18,450 nucleotides of DNA from Oscillospiraceae bacterium (GTDB taxonomy: Bacteria; Bacillota; Clostridia; Oscillospirales; CAG-272). Both the position numbers and the translations under genes were made by a program. The notes beneath the pieces are model-generated. The model was not told the origin of the DNA. It searched no databases and saw only the letters and a program-made list of their open reading frames with translations. The stretch is taken from positions 1 through 18,450 of the forward strand of contig QAKK01000007.1 of assembly GCA_003343845.1 (NCBI GenBank), given 5' to 3'. Shown one piece after another: positions 1 to 6,393 of the stretch. Numbering within the stretch: position 1 is the first letter of the stretch; every line of letters begins with the position of its first letter.

Positions 1-140
1 TTTCTTTACTTGGTTTCTCTAAAGAATTGTTCGAGATCTCTCACACACTTTACTTCTTCAGTTCTTTGTGTTTCTTTCTCTTTGTTGTTCAATTTTCAAT
101 GACCGAAGTTGCCACCGTTTCGGTCTCCCTCGCGGCGACT
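1..140 (-). other. Probable rRNA operon leader (transcribed toward the left edge)
   Basis: This stretch has no credible gene. On the minus strand it is an AT-rich leader downstream of an ideal promoter. It contains ATTGAAAATTGAAC (87-100), a sequence of the TTGAAAAnTGAAC type that is typical of leaders and spacers of Firmicute rRNA operons. Near 11-35 there is TTCTTTAGAGAA, loosely similar to a boxA antitermination site. Positions 101-125 form an inverted repeat (GACCGAA/TTCGGTC, 11-base loop) without a T-tract, so it is more likely leader structure than a terminator. The 16S gene itself is not in the window. Calling this an rRNA leader is inference from promoter strength and the motif; a tRNA operon or another highly expressed RNA is the alternative. 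Confidence 0.55.
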
Positions 141-145
141 TTTAC

Positions 146-174
146 AGTATACATCATTCCCACCGTTTTGTCAA
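146..174 (-). promoter_or_regulatory. Strong sigma-A promoter, rRNA type
   Basis: On the minus strand the sequence reads TTGACA (174-169), a 17-base spacer, then TATACT (151-146). This is an exact -35 and a 5/6 -10 at ideal spacing. Upstream, roughly 180-215, the strand is A-rich with an inverted repeat (TCTTGAA/TTCAAGA), like an UP element. The predicted start falls on a G near 139, in keeping with rRNA promoters of Firmicutes that initiate with GTP. It points left, away from the spore genes, and lies just past the SASP terminator. Confidence 0.8.
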
Positions 175-246
175 CACCTTTTTCGCTTTTTCTTGAAGTT
201 TTTTTCAAGAGAATGCGCAACCTGCGAAAAAACGCCTCTGAAGGGT

Positions 247-277
247 GAAAAAGCGCCCGGAGCGTAACTCCGGGCGC
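247..277 (-). terminator. Rho-independent terminator of the SASP gene
   Basis: A perfect 10-bp GC-rich stem (253-262 with 268-277, loop of 5) is followed on the minus strand by five T residues (252-248). It starts about 26 bases after the SASP stop codon and insulates that gene from the rRNA-type promoter further left. Confidence 0.9.
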
Positions 278-303
278 CTCAAAACGGTTAACGAAAGCCT
301 TCG

Positions 304-501
304 TTATTTGGTTTTGATTTCGTTCTCGTACTTCTCTACCATCTTCTTGACCATCTGGCCACCGATAGAGCCTGCCTGCTTGGAAGTGAGCTCGCCGTTA
401 TAGCCCTGGTTCAGCGTAACGCCGACCTCGCTTGCGGCTTCCATCTTGAACTTGTCAAGAGCAGCCTTAGCTTCAGGAACAAGTGCCTTGTTGCTTGCCA
501 T
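304..501 (-). CDS. Alpha/beta-type small acid-soluble spore protein (SASP)
   Basis: This 65-residue protein belongs to the alpha/beta SASP family. These proteins coat DNA in the forespore, protect it from UV and chemical damage, and are degraded at germination by the protease GPR. Visible family features are the N-terminal ALDKFKMEAASEVGV segment, where the GPR cut is expected after Glu21, and the C-terminal LTSKQAGSIGGQMVKKMV segment with the conserved SIGG turn. Length is usual for the family. The ATG at 501 is supported by GAGGAG about 8 bases upstream. It stands alone: a sigma-G-like promoter lies upstream and a strong terminator downstream. Which SASP paralogue it is cannot be told from sequence, so no symbol is given. 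Confidence 0.95.
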   Translation of the reverse strand: MASNKALVPEAKAALDKFKMEAASEVGVTLNQGYNGELTSKQAGSIGGQMVKKMVEKYENEIKTK

Positions 502-568
502 TTCAGTTCTCCTCTTTTTTCGTTTAAGATATCTATATGATTGAGTCCGCTGTCGCGTCCTCTGGTAT

Positions 569-598
569 TATTATGGACGCGCATGCGCCTCTTATGAA
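569..598 (-). promoter_or_regulatory. Candidate sigma-G promoter of the SASP gene
   Basis: On the minus strand TTCATA (598-593) is followed by a 17-base spacer and CATAATA (575-569). The -10 matches the sigma-G consensus CATAMTA exactly and the -35 matches TGMATA at 5 of 6 positions. The predicted start near 562 gives a leader of about 60 bases. Sigma-G control of SASP genes is established in spore formers. The spacer contains a perfect palindrome, GCGCATGCGC (579-588), which is not part of the consensus. Confidence 0.6.
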
Positions 599-638
599 TG
601 GCAATTTAAGCACTTTTGCGCTGCATTATTTCCCAAGT

Positions 639-1199
639 TCAAATAAAGATCTTTTGGATCTGCTTTTTATTCTTTGCAAACGCGCAGGTATCGATGAGAC
701 GGGAGAAGTCGGCAACAAGCGAATGCGGTTTGCCGACAGGGTCGTCCTGAAACATCGGCACGAAGAAAACATTTTTGCGTTCGAGCAAAGTCGCGATGTT
801 TTTCAGATTGGCAGAAAGCGCGTCATTGGACGCAAGTGCGATCACCAGCGTGCGGTCTGCGCGCAGATGTGCCTTTGCCGCCATCGTCACTGCCGTGTCG
901 GTGATGCCCGACGCGATCTTGGCAAGCGTATTGCCGGTGCACGGACTGATAATCAGCATATCCAGGCAAACACGCGGTCCGAGCGGCTCGGCATCCACAA
1001 TCGTGTGTACAACCTCGCGCCCGCTGACGGCGGTAAGGCTTTCACAAAAGTCCTTCGCGGTCTGAAAGCGCGTATCGGTCGACCAGACATTCTCGCTGAC
1101 AATGGGCAACAGTTCTTCCCCGCACTCCGCCATCTCGCGAAAAACGGCAAAAGATTTTTTCAGCGTGCAGAATGAACCGCAGAAAGCATATCCGATCAT
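639..1199 (-). CDS. dpaB: Dipicolinate synthase subunit B
   Basis: This 186-residue protein is the flavoprotein-like subunit of dipicolinate synthase (SpoVFB). With DpaA it makes pyridine-2,6-dicarboxylate from the lysine-pathway intermediate dihydrodipicolinate in the mother cell, for loading into the spore core. Recognisable elements are the N-terminal beta-strand and turn IGYAFCGSFCTL, the SPCTGNTLAKIASG segment at about 85-98 (the flavoprotein-fold loop), and the family segment DDPVGKPHSLVADF near 152-165. Its length is slightly under the roughly 200 residues of Bacillus. The start ATG overlaps the dpaA stop (ATGA, 1199-1196), so the two are translationally coupled. The downstream lysine genes found with it in Bacillus (asd, dapG, dapA) are absent here; a SASP gene follows instead. 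Confidence 0.95.
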   Translation of the reverse strand: MIGYAFCGSFCTLKKSFAVFREMAECGEELLPIVSENVWSTDTRFQTAKDFCESLTAVSGREVVHTIVDAEPLGPRVCLDMLIISPCTGNTLAKIASGITDTAVTMAAKAHLRADRTLVIALASNDALSANLKNIATLLERKNVFFVPMFQDDPVGKPHSLVADFSRLIDTCAFAKNKKQIQKIFI

Positions 1200-2101
1200 G
1201 GTCTCGCGATCACCCCTTCGCGGATCAGCAATTCAAGCACGCAGTCACAGATGATCTGTCCTGCGGTAAACGGCGCGACCTTGCCGGGCAGCGACAGTGC
1301 ATGAATTGCCTTGATGCCGCGCGCGGACGCCGCCGTGAAATCCACGCCGCCCTTGCCGGATGCAAGATCAATAATCAGGCGGCAGTGCTCCAGCCCGTCG
1401 ATCAGCGTTTTGTCGATAATCTTCGCAGGCACGGTATTGAAGATCACATCCGCATCCGCGGCAGCGCGACGGAATTCATCGCTGCCGAAGCGCACCGGTG
1501 AAAGCCCGTTCACCGTTGCCGCGGCGATGTCCTCCGGGCGTCGTGCGGAAACGGATACATGCGCGCCGATGCCGTCAAGCAGCCTGCCGAGCACCTTGCC
1601 GATTCTGCCGTATCCGCAGACCAGTGTCTTTGCGCCGAACAGTGTGATTGGCAGTTCGCGCATGGCGATCTCAGCTGCGCCCTCTGCGGTGGGAACCGCG
1701 TTTTTGATCTGCAGTTCCTCACATTCAAAATAGTCAAGCAAAGGAATATTGTTTTCCTTCGCGGCTTCTTTTATACCAAAATCAAATTTACCGCCGATCA
1801 GCAGTGTATCGGCGGAAAGCTCGTTCATCAAATGCGACATGCGCAAATCATAGCCGTCCGCAAACGGCGCACTGACCCGCACGCCGTCGGCGGACGCCGG
1901 AAGCGGCAGGATCACCGCCCGACTGCCCGATACAGCGCCGTGCCAATCGCCGCAGCGAACCGCACCGCCGAGATCGCTCTCCGCGGGAAGCCCCCAGGTT
2001 GCGGTCTCGAAGCCCATTTCCGAGAGGCGTCGTGCCAATGCGGTCTGGCGCATGTCGCCGCCGAGTATACCGATTTTCACAGTTTCAACCATGCAAAGCA
2101 T
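1196..2101 (-). CDS. dpaA: Dipicolinate synthase subunit A
   Basis: This is DpaA/SpoVFA, the Rossmann-fold subunit of dipicolinate synthase. From the start chosen here it is 301 residues, close to the usual 297 or so. Visible features are KIGILGGDMRQ at the N-terminus, PTAEGAAEIAM around 137-147, and the dinucleotide-binding glycine motif CGYGRIGKVLG at about 162-172, followed by SARRPE. Three in-frame ATGs lie near the start (2119, 2101, 2092). The one at 2101 is preferred because GAGG sits six bases before it; 2119 has no ribosome binding site. A terminator separates it from the lipoprotein gene upstream, so dpaA probably starts its own transcript. It ends inside the dpaB start codon. Confidence 0.95.
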   Translation of the reverse strand: MLCMVETVKIGILGGDMRQTALARRLSEMGFETATWGLPAESDLGGAVRCGDWHGAVSGSRAVILPLPASADGVRVSAPFADGYDLRMSHLMNELSADTLLIGGKFDFGIKEAAKENNIPLLDYFECEELQIKNAVPTAEGAAEIAMRELPITLFGAKTLVCGYGRIGKVLGRLLDGIGAHVSVSARRPEDIAAATVNGLSPVRFGSDEFRRAAADADVIFNTVPAKIIDKTLIDGLEHCRLIIDLASGKGGVDFTAASARGIKAIHALSLPGKVAPFTAGQIICDCVLELLIREGVIARP

Positions 2102-2116
2102 CAACCCCCTCGCTGA

Positions 2117-2144
2117 CATCTTATGAAAAGAGCGGGCATGAGGT
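2117..2144 (-). promoter_or_regulatory. Weak candidate sigma-K promoter of dpaAB
   Basis: On the minus strand ACC (about 2144-2142) is followed by a 16-base spacer and CATAAGATG (2125-2117), compared with the sigma-K pattern AC-N16-CATAnnnTA; one -10 base differs. It is the only space between the upstream terminator and dpaA. The predicted transcript would begin almost at the GAGGGGG ribosome site (2111-2105), which is tight. Sigma-K control of dpaAB is known in other spore formers, so this is a reasoned guess. Confidence 0.3.
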
Positions 2145-2147
2145 TCC

Positions 2148-2183
2148 GCAAAAGAAGCCCGCCGATCCGAAAATCAGCGGGCT
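2148..2183 (-). terminator. Terminator after the lipoprotein gene
   Basis: An 11-bp stem (2156-2166 with 2173-2183, one G-T pair, 6-base loop) is followed on the minus strand by TCTTTT (2155-2150). It lies about 33 bases after the lipoprotein stop codon and separates ftsZ/lipoprotein transcription from dpaAB. Confidence 0.8.
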
Positions 2184-2215
2184 GTTTATAATATTTTGAA
2201 ACAATACCTGCGTGG

Positions 2216-2914
2216 TCAGCCCTCGACATCTCCGGCGAAAGCAGTCCCGGCATTTTCGTTAAACAGCACGACAAACGGCAGCACTTCTGCATGTTCATCC
2301 TCATTGCCCGCCCAGAGATAGGTCGAGACCCAGCTCATACATGTTTCGCTCAGGTCTGCCGTCTTGGTGCCGGGCAAATAAAAATACAGCGTCTTCGCGT
2401 CGTCGAGTCCGTAAGCCGTCGTATAGACATAGCGCATACCGTCGCGTATCTCCTCGGCATCTGCCGCCTGCGCATAGGATATGGATTCGACCGTGGTCGT
2501 GTAGGTCAGATCGTCAATCTGCGAAAGCGGCGCGAACTGCCCGCTGAATGTGCAGACATACGTTGTGCCGTCCGGGTACCCTTCACCGGTTTCGCCGAGC
2601 CAGGAACCGAAGTATTCTCCGGTGAATGAACCGTCCGCCTGAATGTACATCGTAGTCTGCCAGCCGCCGACGCCGCTGGAAAAGGTAAACGTCAAGTCGG
2701 CGAGATCAGCATAGGAAAAGGCATCCACGACCGGCTGATCCGGTGAAAACGGTTCTCCGGATTCGGTCGTTTCCGACACGTTTTTCGTCTTCTCGGTTGT
2801 CACTTCAGGCTTGGTGTCCGCCGAGGTACCGGTGGTAATGCCGCTGTCGGTGTTGCCGCATGCCGCAAGGCAGAGCATCAGCAGCACACATACGAAAATC
2901 TGCAATTTTTTCAT
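2216..2914 (-). CDS. Lipoprotein of unknown function
   Basis: This 232-residue predicted lipoprotein begins with a short basic start (MKKLQ), a hydrophobic stretch and the lipobox LAAC, with lipidated Cys19, so it should be anchored on the outer face of the membrane. A Thr/Ser/Glu-rich linker (about 22-60) leads to a single domain (about 66-232) with TFTFSSGVGGWQTTMYI, DGSFTGEYFGSW and CTFSGQFAPL. I recognise the FSSGxGGW/GxFxGxY pattern as recurrent in uncharacterised Clostridia lipoproteins but know no function for it. The ATG at 2914 has AAGGGAC upstream. It sits between ftsZ and dpaA, with a hairpin before it and a terminator after. Whether it is co-transcribed with ftsZ depends on how efficient that hairpin is. 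Confidence 0.9.
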   Translation of the reverse strand: MKKLQIFVCVLLMLCLAACGNTDSGITTGTSADTKPEVTTEKTKNVSETTESGEPFSPDQPVVDAFSYADLADLTFTFSSGVGGWQTTMYIQADGSFTGEYFGSWLGETGEGYPDGTTYVCTFSGQFAPLSQIDDLTYTTTVESISYAQAADAEEIRDGMRYVYTTAYGLDDAKTLYFYLPGTKTADLSETCMSWVSTYLWAGNEDEHAEVLPFVVLFNENAGTAFAGDVEG

Positions 2915-2940
2915 AACCGTCCCTTTCGGTTTATAAGAGA

Positions 2941-2971
2941 AAGTTTAAGGGGAACCCCACGGATTCCCCTT
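2941..2971 (-). terminator. Possible weak terminator or hairpin after ftsZ
   Basis: An 11-bp stem (2947-2957 with 2961-2971, one G-T pair, 3-base loop) lies 16 bases after the ftsZ stop. The 3' tract on the minus strand is AAACTTTCTC rather than a T-run, so termination may be only partial, or the hairpin may process or stabilise the ftsZ mRNA. Confidence 0.5.
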
Positions 2972-2986
2972 TGTATATGTATGAAA

Positions 2987-4099
2987 TTATCTGTTGTGAC
3001 CGCCGAGCATCTTGATGAGGTCTTCGATCTCATCGTCGTCTTCCTTCTTGGCGGGCGTGGATTCTTCGGCAACGGGAACATCCTGCACCTTCGGTGCGGG
3101 CGCGTTCTGCGGCTTGGGATTGCCGTGCGTCTTCTCCGCCTTGTCCTTCTGGAAACCGGTTGCCACAATGGTAACGCGCATTTCGTCCTCAAGGCTCGGA
3201 TCAAGCGCTGCGCCCCAAATGATGTTCGCGTCGGGATGTGCCTCATTGGCAACCATCTGCGATGCGATGTCCACATCCTCCAAACCGATATCCGGCGATG
3301 CGGTGATGCAGATCAGGATGCCGGTTGCGCCCTCGATCGAAGTCTCAAGCAGCGGGCTGGAAATTGCAGCCTTTGCCGCGAGGACAGCCTTGTCCTTGCC
3401 GGTTGCGCTGCCGACGCCCATATGTGCGTTGCCCGCGTCTTTCATGACAGCCGTCACGTCCGCGAAGTCCAGGTTGATGAACTGCGGCACGCTGATCAGC
3501 TCGGAAATGCTCTGCACGCCGCGGCGCAGCACATCGTCCGCGATGCTGAACGCATTGGAGAGCGTGATGCGCTCGTCGGTAACCTGCTTGAGTCTCTCAT
3601 TCGGGATGACGATCAGCGAGTCGACAAATTCACGCAGGGACTCGATACCGACCTCTGCCTGATCCATTCTTCTCTTACCTTCAAAGCCAAAGGGCTTGGT
3701 CACGATACCGACCGTGAGAATGTTCATCTCGCGTGCGATGCGTGCAACGATCGGCGCCGCGCCCGTACCGGTGCCGCCGCCCATGCCGGCGGTGATGAAC
3801 ACCATGTCTGCGCCTGCAAGCGCATTTTTGATGTCGTCAATGCTCTCTTCGGCTGCGCGCTTGCCGACCTCGGGATTTGCGCCCGCGCCGTGACCGCGCG
3901 TGATCTTTTCGCCGATGGTGACCTTCTGCGTTGCCGCAGAGTTGACAAGCACCTGCTTATCCGTGTTGATGCAAATAAACTCAACGCCGCGGATATCGGA
4001 TGCGACCATTCTGTTGACCGCGTTGTTGCCGCCGCCGCCGACGCCGACTACCTTCAGGCAGACGCCGCTGTCCATTGCCTCGTCCAGTTCAAAACCCAT
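2987..4099 (-). CDS. ftsZ: Cell division protein FtsZ
   Basis: This is the tubulin-like GTPase that forms the division Z-ring. The start at 4099 is chosen over an upstream in-frame ATG (4117) because AGGAGG lies eight bases before it; this gives 370 residues, usual for the family. Visible motifs are GVGGGGNNAVNRM (19-31), the tubulin signature GGGTGTG (107-113), the guanine-binding NAFSIADD region (182-189), and the T7 synergy loop NLDFADV (209-215) with both acidic residues. A Pro/Ala/Lys-rich disordered linker (about 317-350) leads to an acidic C-terminal tail ending EIEDLIKMLGGHNR. That tail does not match the usual DIPxFLR partner-binding peptide well. ftsZ has its own promoter and is the last division gene; ftsA is absent. 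Confidence 0.98.
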   Translation of the reverse strand: MGFELDEAMDSGVCLKVVGVGGGGNNAVNRMVASDIRGVEFICINTDKQVLVNSAATQKVTIGEKITRGHGAGANPEVGKRAAEESIDDIKNALAGADMVFITAGMGGGTGTGAAPIVARIAREMNILTVGIVTKPFGFEGKRRMDQAEVGIESLREFVDSLIVIPNERLKQVTDERITLSNAFSIADDVLRRGVQSISELISVPQFINLDFADVTAVMKDAGNAHMGVGSATGKDKAVLAAKAAISSPLLETSIEGATGILICITASPDIGLEDVDIASQMVANEAHPDANIIWGAALDPSLEDEMRVTIVATGFQKDKAEKTHGNPKPQNAPAPKVQDVPVAEESTPAKKEDDDEIEDLIKMLGGHNR

Positions 4100-4163
4100 T
4101 TTCAAGTCCTCCTGCATGTATGGTCAAATTTCAAAAATAAGCAAAATTAAGCGATATGTATAT

Positions 4164-4192
4164 ATCATATACCATGCCCGGCAATTTTGCAA
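4164..4192 (-). promoter_or_regulatory. Sigma-A promoter of ftsZ
   Basis: On the minus strand TTGCAA (4192-4187), a 17-base spacer and TATGAT (4169-4164) lie in the 122-base gap between divIB and ftsZ. The -35 matches 4 of 6 positions and the -10 matches 5 of 6. The -35 overlaps the inverted repeat GCAA-N2-TTGC (4181-4190), which also occurs at the mraZ promoter. The leader to the ATG would be about 58 bases. Confidence 0.65.
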
Positions 4193-4221
4193 GGCTTTTC
4201 GGCAAATTATTTATTAAATAT

Positions 4222-5115
4222 TTATTCTTTGCTATAATTTATAACTTGATCATAGCTGACACTGACCCGCGACGGCTCCGAAACGTCAATGCGCGTGCCG
4301 TCCGAGCCTTCGGCGAGGGCATTGGAATAGACCTGTCTTGCAATACGCAGCTTGACGTCAAGCTGCGCGGCGTCGCCGAACAGGATCTCCGCCCGCCCCG
4401 CCGCATACGCCGTAATATTATAGCGATCGCGCAGATCAAAGCAGTCAAGCGCGAGCACATCCTCCGCGCCGCCGAGCGTCTCCAGCATCGCGCGCACGCG
4501 CGCATCGTCCTCGGCATCCGCGAAGACGAGCGTGCTCCCCTCAACGGCGGACTTGATCTCCGGCAGCCGCAGTTCGATCAGCCCGTCCACGGCATCTGTG
4601 CATTCGATCACGCGCAGCGAAGCATCCAGCGTGCAGACGCGGTCGCGCACCCGCGTAAAATACAGGGCACCGGTCTCTGTGACGCGGATGGTGAGTGCGG
4701 TGGGGTAAGTCTTTTCGATTTCAACCGTTTCGACATGCGGGCACGATGCGGTGATTTTGCGAAGCAGCTTGTCCTTTCGGATCAGCAGCATGGAGTCGCC
4801 GGCATGAATGCCGGAGGCTGTAAGGATTTCACCGTCTGTGTAACGGACATTGCCGTCAACCGTCACGGTTTCCACCCGCAGAAGCAGGGCGGCGGCGCCG
4901 CCGAGCAGTGCGAGACAAAGCAGGACGCAAACGGCAACAGCCACCATCGGCGCGGTGCGCCGTCTGGCTCTGCGGTATTGTCCGGCGCGGCGCACGCGGC
5001 GGTCACGCCGGATCTCATCCTGCACGGTGAAAGCGGGCGCATTATCCCGTCCCATGCGCCCCTGTCTGCCGTCTGCGTGCAGGCTTGCCTTCTGCGGGTC
5101 ACGCTGTTCCGCCAT
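4222..5115 (-). CDS. divIB: Cell division protein DivIB/FtsQ
   Basis: This 297-residue bitopic membrane protein of the FtsQ/DivIB family acts in the septal complex with FtsL/DivIC-type proteins. The N-terminal cytoplasmic part (1-56) is very basic (RRDRRVRRAGQYRRARRR). A single membrane helix (about 57-79) follows, then an extracytoplasmic POTRA domain (about 81-147) with VETVTVDGNVRYTDGEILTASGI and VEIEKTYPTALTIRVTE, then the beta domain. The length is typical. The ATG at 5115 has AGGAGG eight bases upstream. It lies 49 bases after murG, an order common in Firmicute dcw clusters, although murB, often found between them, is missing. Confidence 0.93.
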   Translation of the reverse strand: MAEQRDPQKASLHADGRQGRMGRDNAPAFTVQDEIRRDRRVRRAGQYRRARRRTAPMVAVAVCVLLCLALLGGAAALLLRVETVTVDGNVRYTDGEILTASGIHAGDSMLLIRKDKLLRKITASCPHVETVEIEKTYPTALTIRVTETGALYFTRVRDRVCTLDASLRVIECTDAVDGLIELRLPEIKSAVEGSTLVFADAEDDARVRAMLETLGGAEDVLALDCFDLRDRYNITAYAAGRAEILFGDAAQLDVKLRIARQVYSNALAEGSDGTRIDVSEPSRVSVSYDQVINYSKE

Positions 5116-5164
5116 GAATACGCCCTCCTTTCGTCGTTTTTAGTCAAATCAATTTTGCGAAAAT

Positions 5165-6295
5165 TTATTTGACCTTCTTTGACCTTTTATCTGCAATCAG
5201 GTGAAGAATATCTTCATAGATCCGGCGGTTCGCATCCGGAACGGCGAAGCCATAGATCTTCTCGCCCATTTCGCGGCGCTTCTCTGCACTGTCAAGCAGC
5301 GAGACGATCATGCCGCCGAGCTTTTCGCGCGTGATGTCCTTTTCCTCAATGACAAGGGCGCCGCCGCGCGCAGCGATGACCTCTGCATTTTTGAACTGTT
5401 GGTTGTCTGTGACATTAGGCGACGGAATGAAGATCGCCGCCTTCTTCATCAGTGCAAGCTCGGACACCGTGTTGGCGCCCGCGCGGCAGACCACCACATC
5501 CGCCGCCGCCATTTTCAGCGGCATGTCGTTGATATATTCGACAAACTGAATGTTCTCACATTGATCGAGCCCGCGATCCTTATAGATCCCGGTGGCAATC
5601 TCCCATTCGATTGAACCGGTGGCGTGGATGTGCAGAACCTCCGGATGCTGCTTTACATAGTCCTCCATGAAGTCCAGCATGGCGAAGTTAACCTGCTCTG
5701 CGCCGAGCGACCCGCCGAAGGACAGAAGCACTTTTTGGTTCTGCGGAATGCCGAGCCTTTCCCGTGCAGTGGTCTTGTCCGTCGCCTCAAAATCCGGGCG
5801 GAGCGGGCAGCCGACGCGCAGCGCCTTTTCCGGGTTCGGCAGCTTTGCAATGCTCTCTTCATAGTTGACATAGACACGATCCACGCGGCGCGCCAACTGC
5901 CGCACAGTCATCCCCGGAACGGCGTTGGACTCATGTACGGCAGAAGGAATATGCATCTCTGCCGCCGCCTCCAGGATCGGCCAGGAAACATATCCGCCCG
6001 TGCCGATGACGATATCCGGCTTAAAGTCCTTGATGATACGCCGCGCCTTGATGGGGGATGTGAGCGCCAGTCCGACAGCACGCAGATTCTCTGCCGAGAG
6101 CTTCCTGCGAAAGCCCTTGACTTCGACGTGATACATCTTATATCCCGCCGCGCCGACCAGCTTGTTCTCAATTCCCTTTGGCGTGCCGACAAACGCGATC
6201 TCGGATGTCGGATCGTTATTCTTGATCACTGCGGCGATGGCGAGCGCGGGATTCACATGTCCACCTGTGCCGCCGCCTGTCATAAGTACGCGCAT
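5165..6295 (-). CDS. murG: UDP-GlcNAc:lipid I N-acetylglucosaminyltransferase MurG
   Basis: MurG transfers GlcNAc from UDP-GlcNAc to lipid I on the inner membrane face, giving lipid II. The 376-residue protein has the GT-B two-domain layout: the N-terminal glycine loop GGGTGGHVNPALAIA (7-21), GTGGYVSWPIL near 97, the second glycine loop SFGGSLGAEQVN near 193, and the UDP-GlcNAc-binding stretch ending SPNVTDNQQFKNAE. Length is normal. The start has only a modest ribosome site (AAAGG, nine bases before ATG). The gap from ftsW is about 98 bases and contains a copy of the last 29 bases or so of murG itself (see repeats). The C-terminus is basic (KRSKKVK). Confidence 0.97.
   Translation of the reverse strand: MRVLMTGGGTGGHVNPALAIAAVIKNNDPTSEIAFVGTPKGIENKLVGAAGYKMYHVEVKGFRRKLSAENLRAVGLALTSPIKARRIIKDFKPDIVIGTGGYVSWPILEAAAEMHIPSAVHESNAVPGMTVRQLARRVDRVYVNYEESIAKLPNPEKALRVGCPLRPDFEATDKTTARERLGIPQNQKVLLSFGGSLGAEQVNFAMLDFMEDYVKQHPEVLHIHATGSIEWEIATGIYKDRGLDQCENIQFVEYINDMPLKMAAADVVVCRAGANTVSELALMKKAAIFIPSPNVTDNQQFKNAEVIAARGGALVIEEKDITREKLGGMIVSLLDSAEKRREMGEKIYGFAVPDANRRIYEDILHLIADKRSKKVK
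5169..5197. repeat. Imperfect 29-bp repeat, copy A (3' end of murG)
   Basis: This copy encodes the last residues of MurG (IADKRSKKV). It matches 24 of 29 positions of a second copy at 6301-6329, in the same orientation, just upstream of murG. Each copy contains a short internal direct repeat of TTGACCTT. Confidence 0.6.
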
Positions 6296-6300
6296 AATCT

Positions 6301-6329
6301 TTGACCTTTCTTGACCTTTAGTCTGTAAT
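6301..6329. repeat. Imperfect 29-bp repeat, copy B (upstream of murG)
   Basis: This non-coding copy lies between ftsW and murG and supplies part of the weak murG ribosome site (AAAGG). It matches 24 of 29 positions of the murG 3' end at 5169-5197. On the minus strand its reading frame would be Ile-Thr-Asp-stop where MurG has Ile-Ala-Asp-Lys, which suggests a possible relic of a duplicated murG tail. Confidence 0.6.
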
Positions 6330-6393
6330 TTCGACGTATATTGTACCCGGAATGCGCCATGCAGTCCCTCTATATAATATAAAGGAAAGAAAA

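Noticed and set aside
101..125. Inverted repeat as a terminator in the left leader
   Set aside because: No T-tract follows on either strand; leader structure is more likely.
27..248. 73-residue open frame on the plus strand
   Set aside because: It runs against the rRNA-type promoter and leader, has no ribosome site, and its low-complexity Phe/Leu/Ser content reflects the T-rich strand.
2959..2986. Sigma-E-like -10 (CATACATA) before the lipoprotein gene
   Set aside because: No matching -35 lies at the right distance and a hairpin lies between it and the gene.
2981..4150. 389-residue plus-strand frame opposite ftsZ
   Set aside because: It is antisense to a clear ftsZ; long antisense frames are common in this GC-rich sequence and it shows no recognisable motif.
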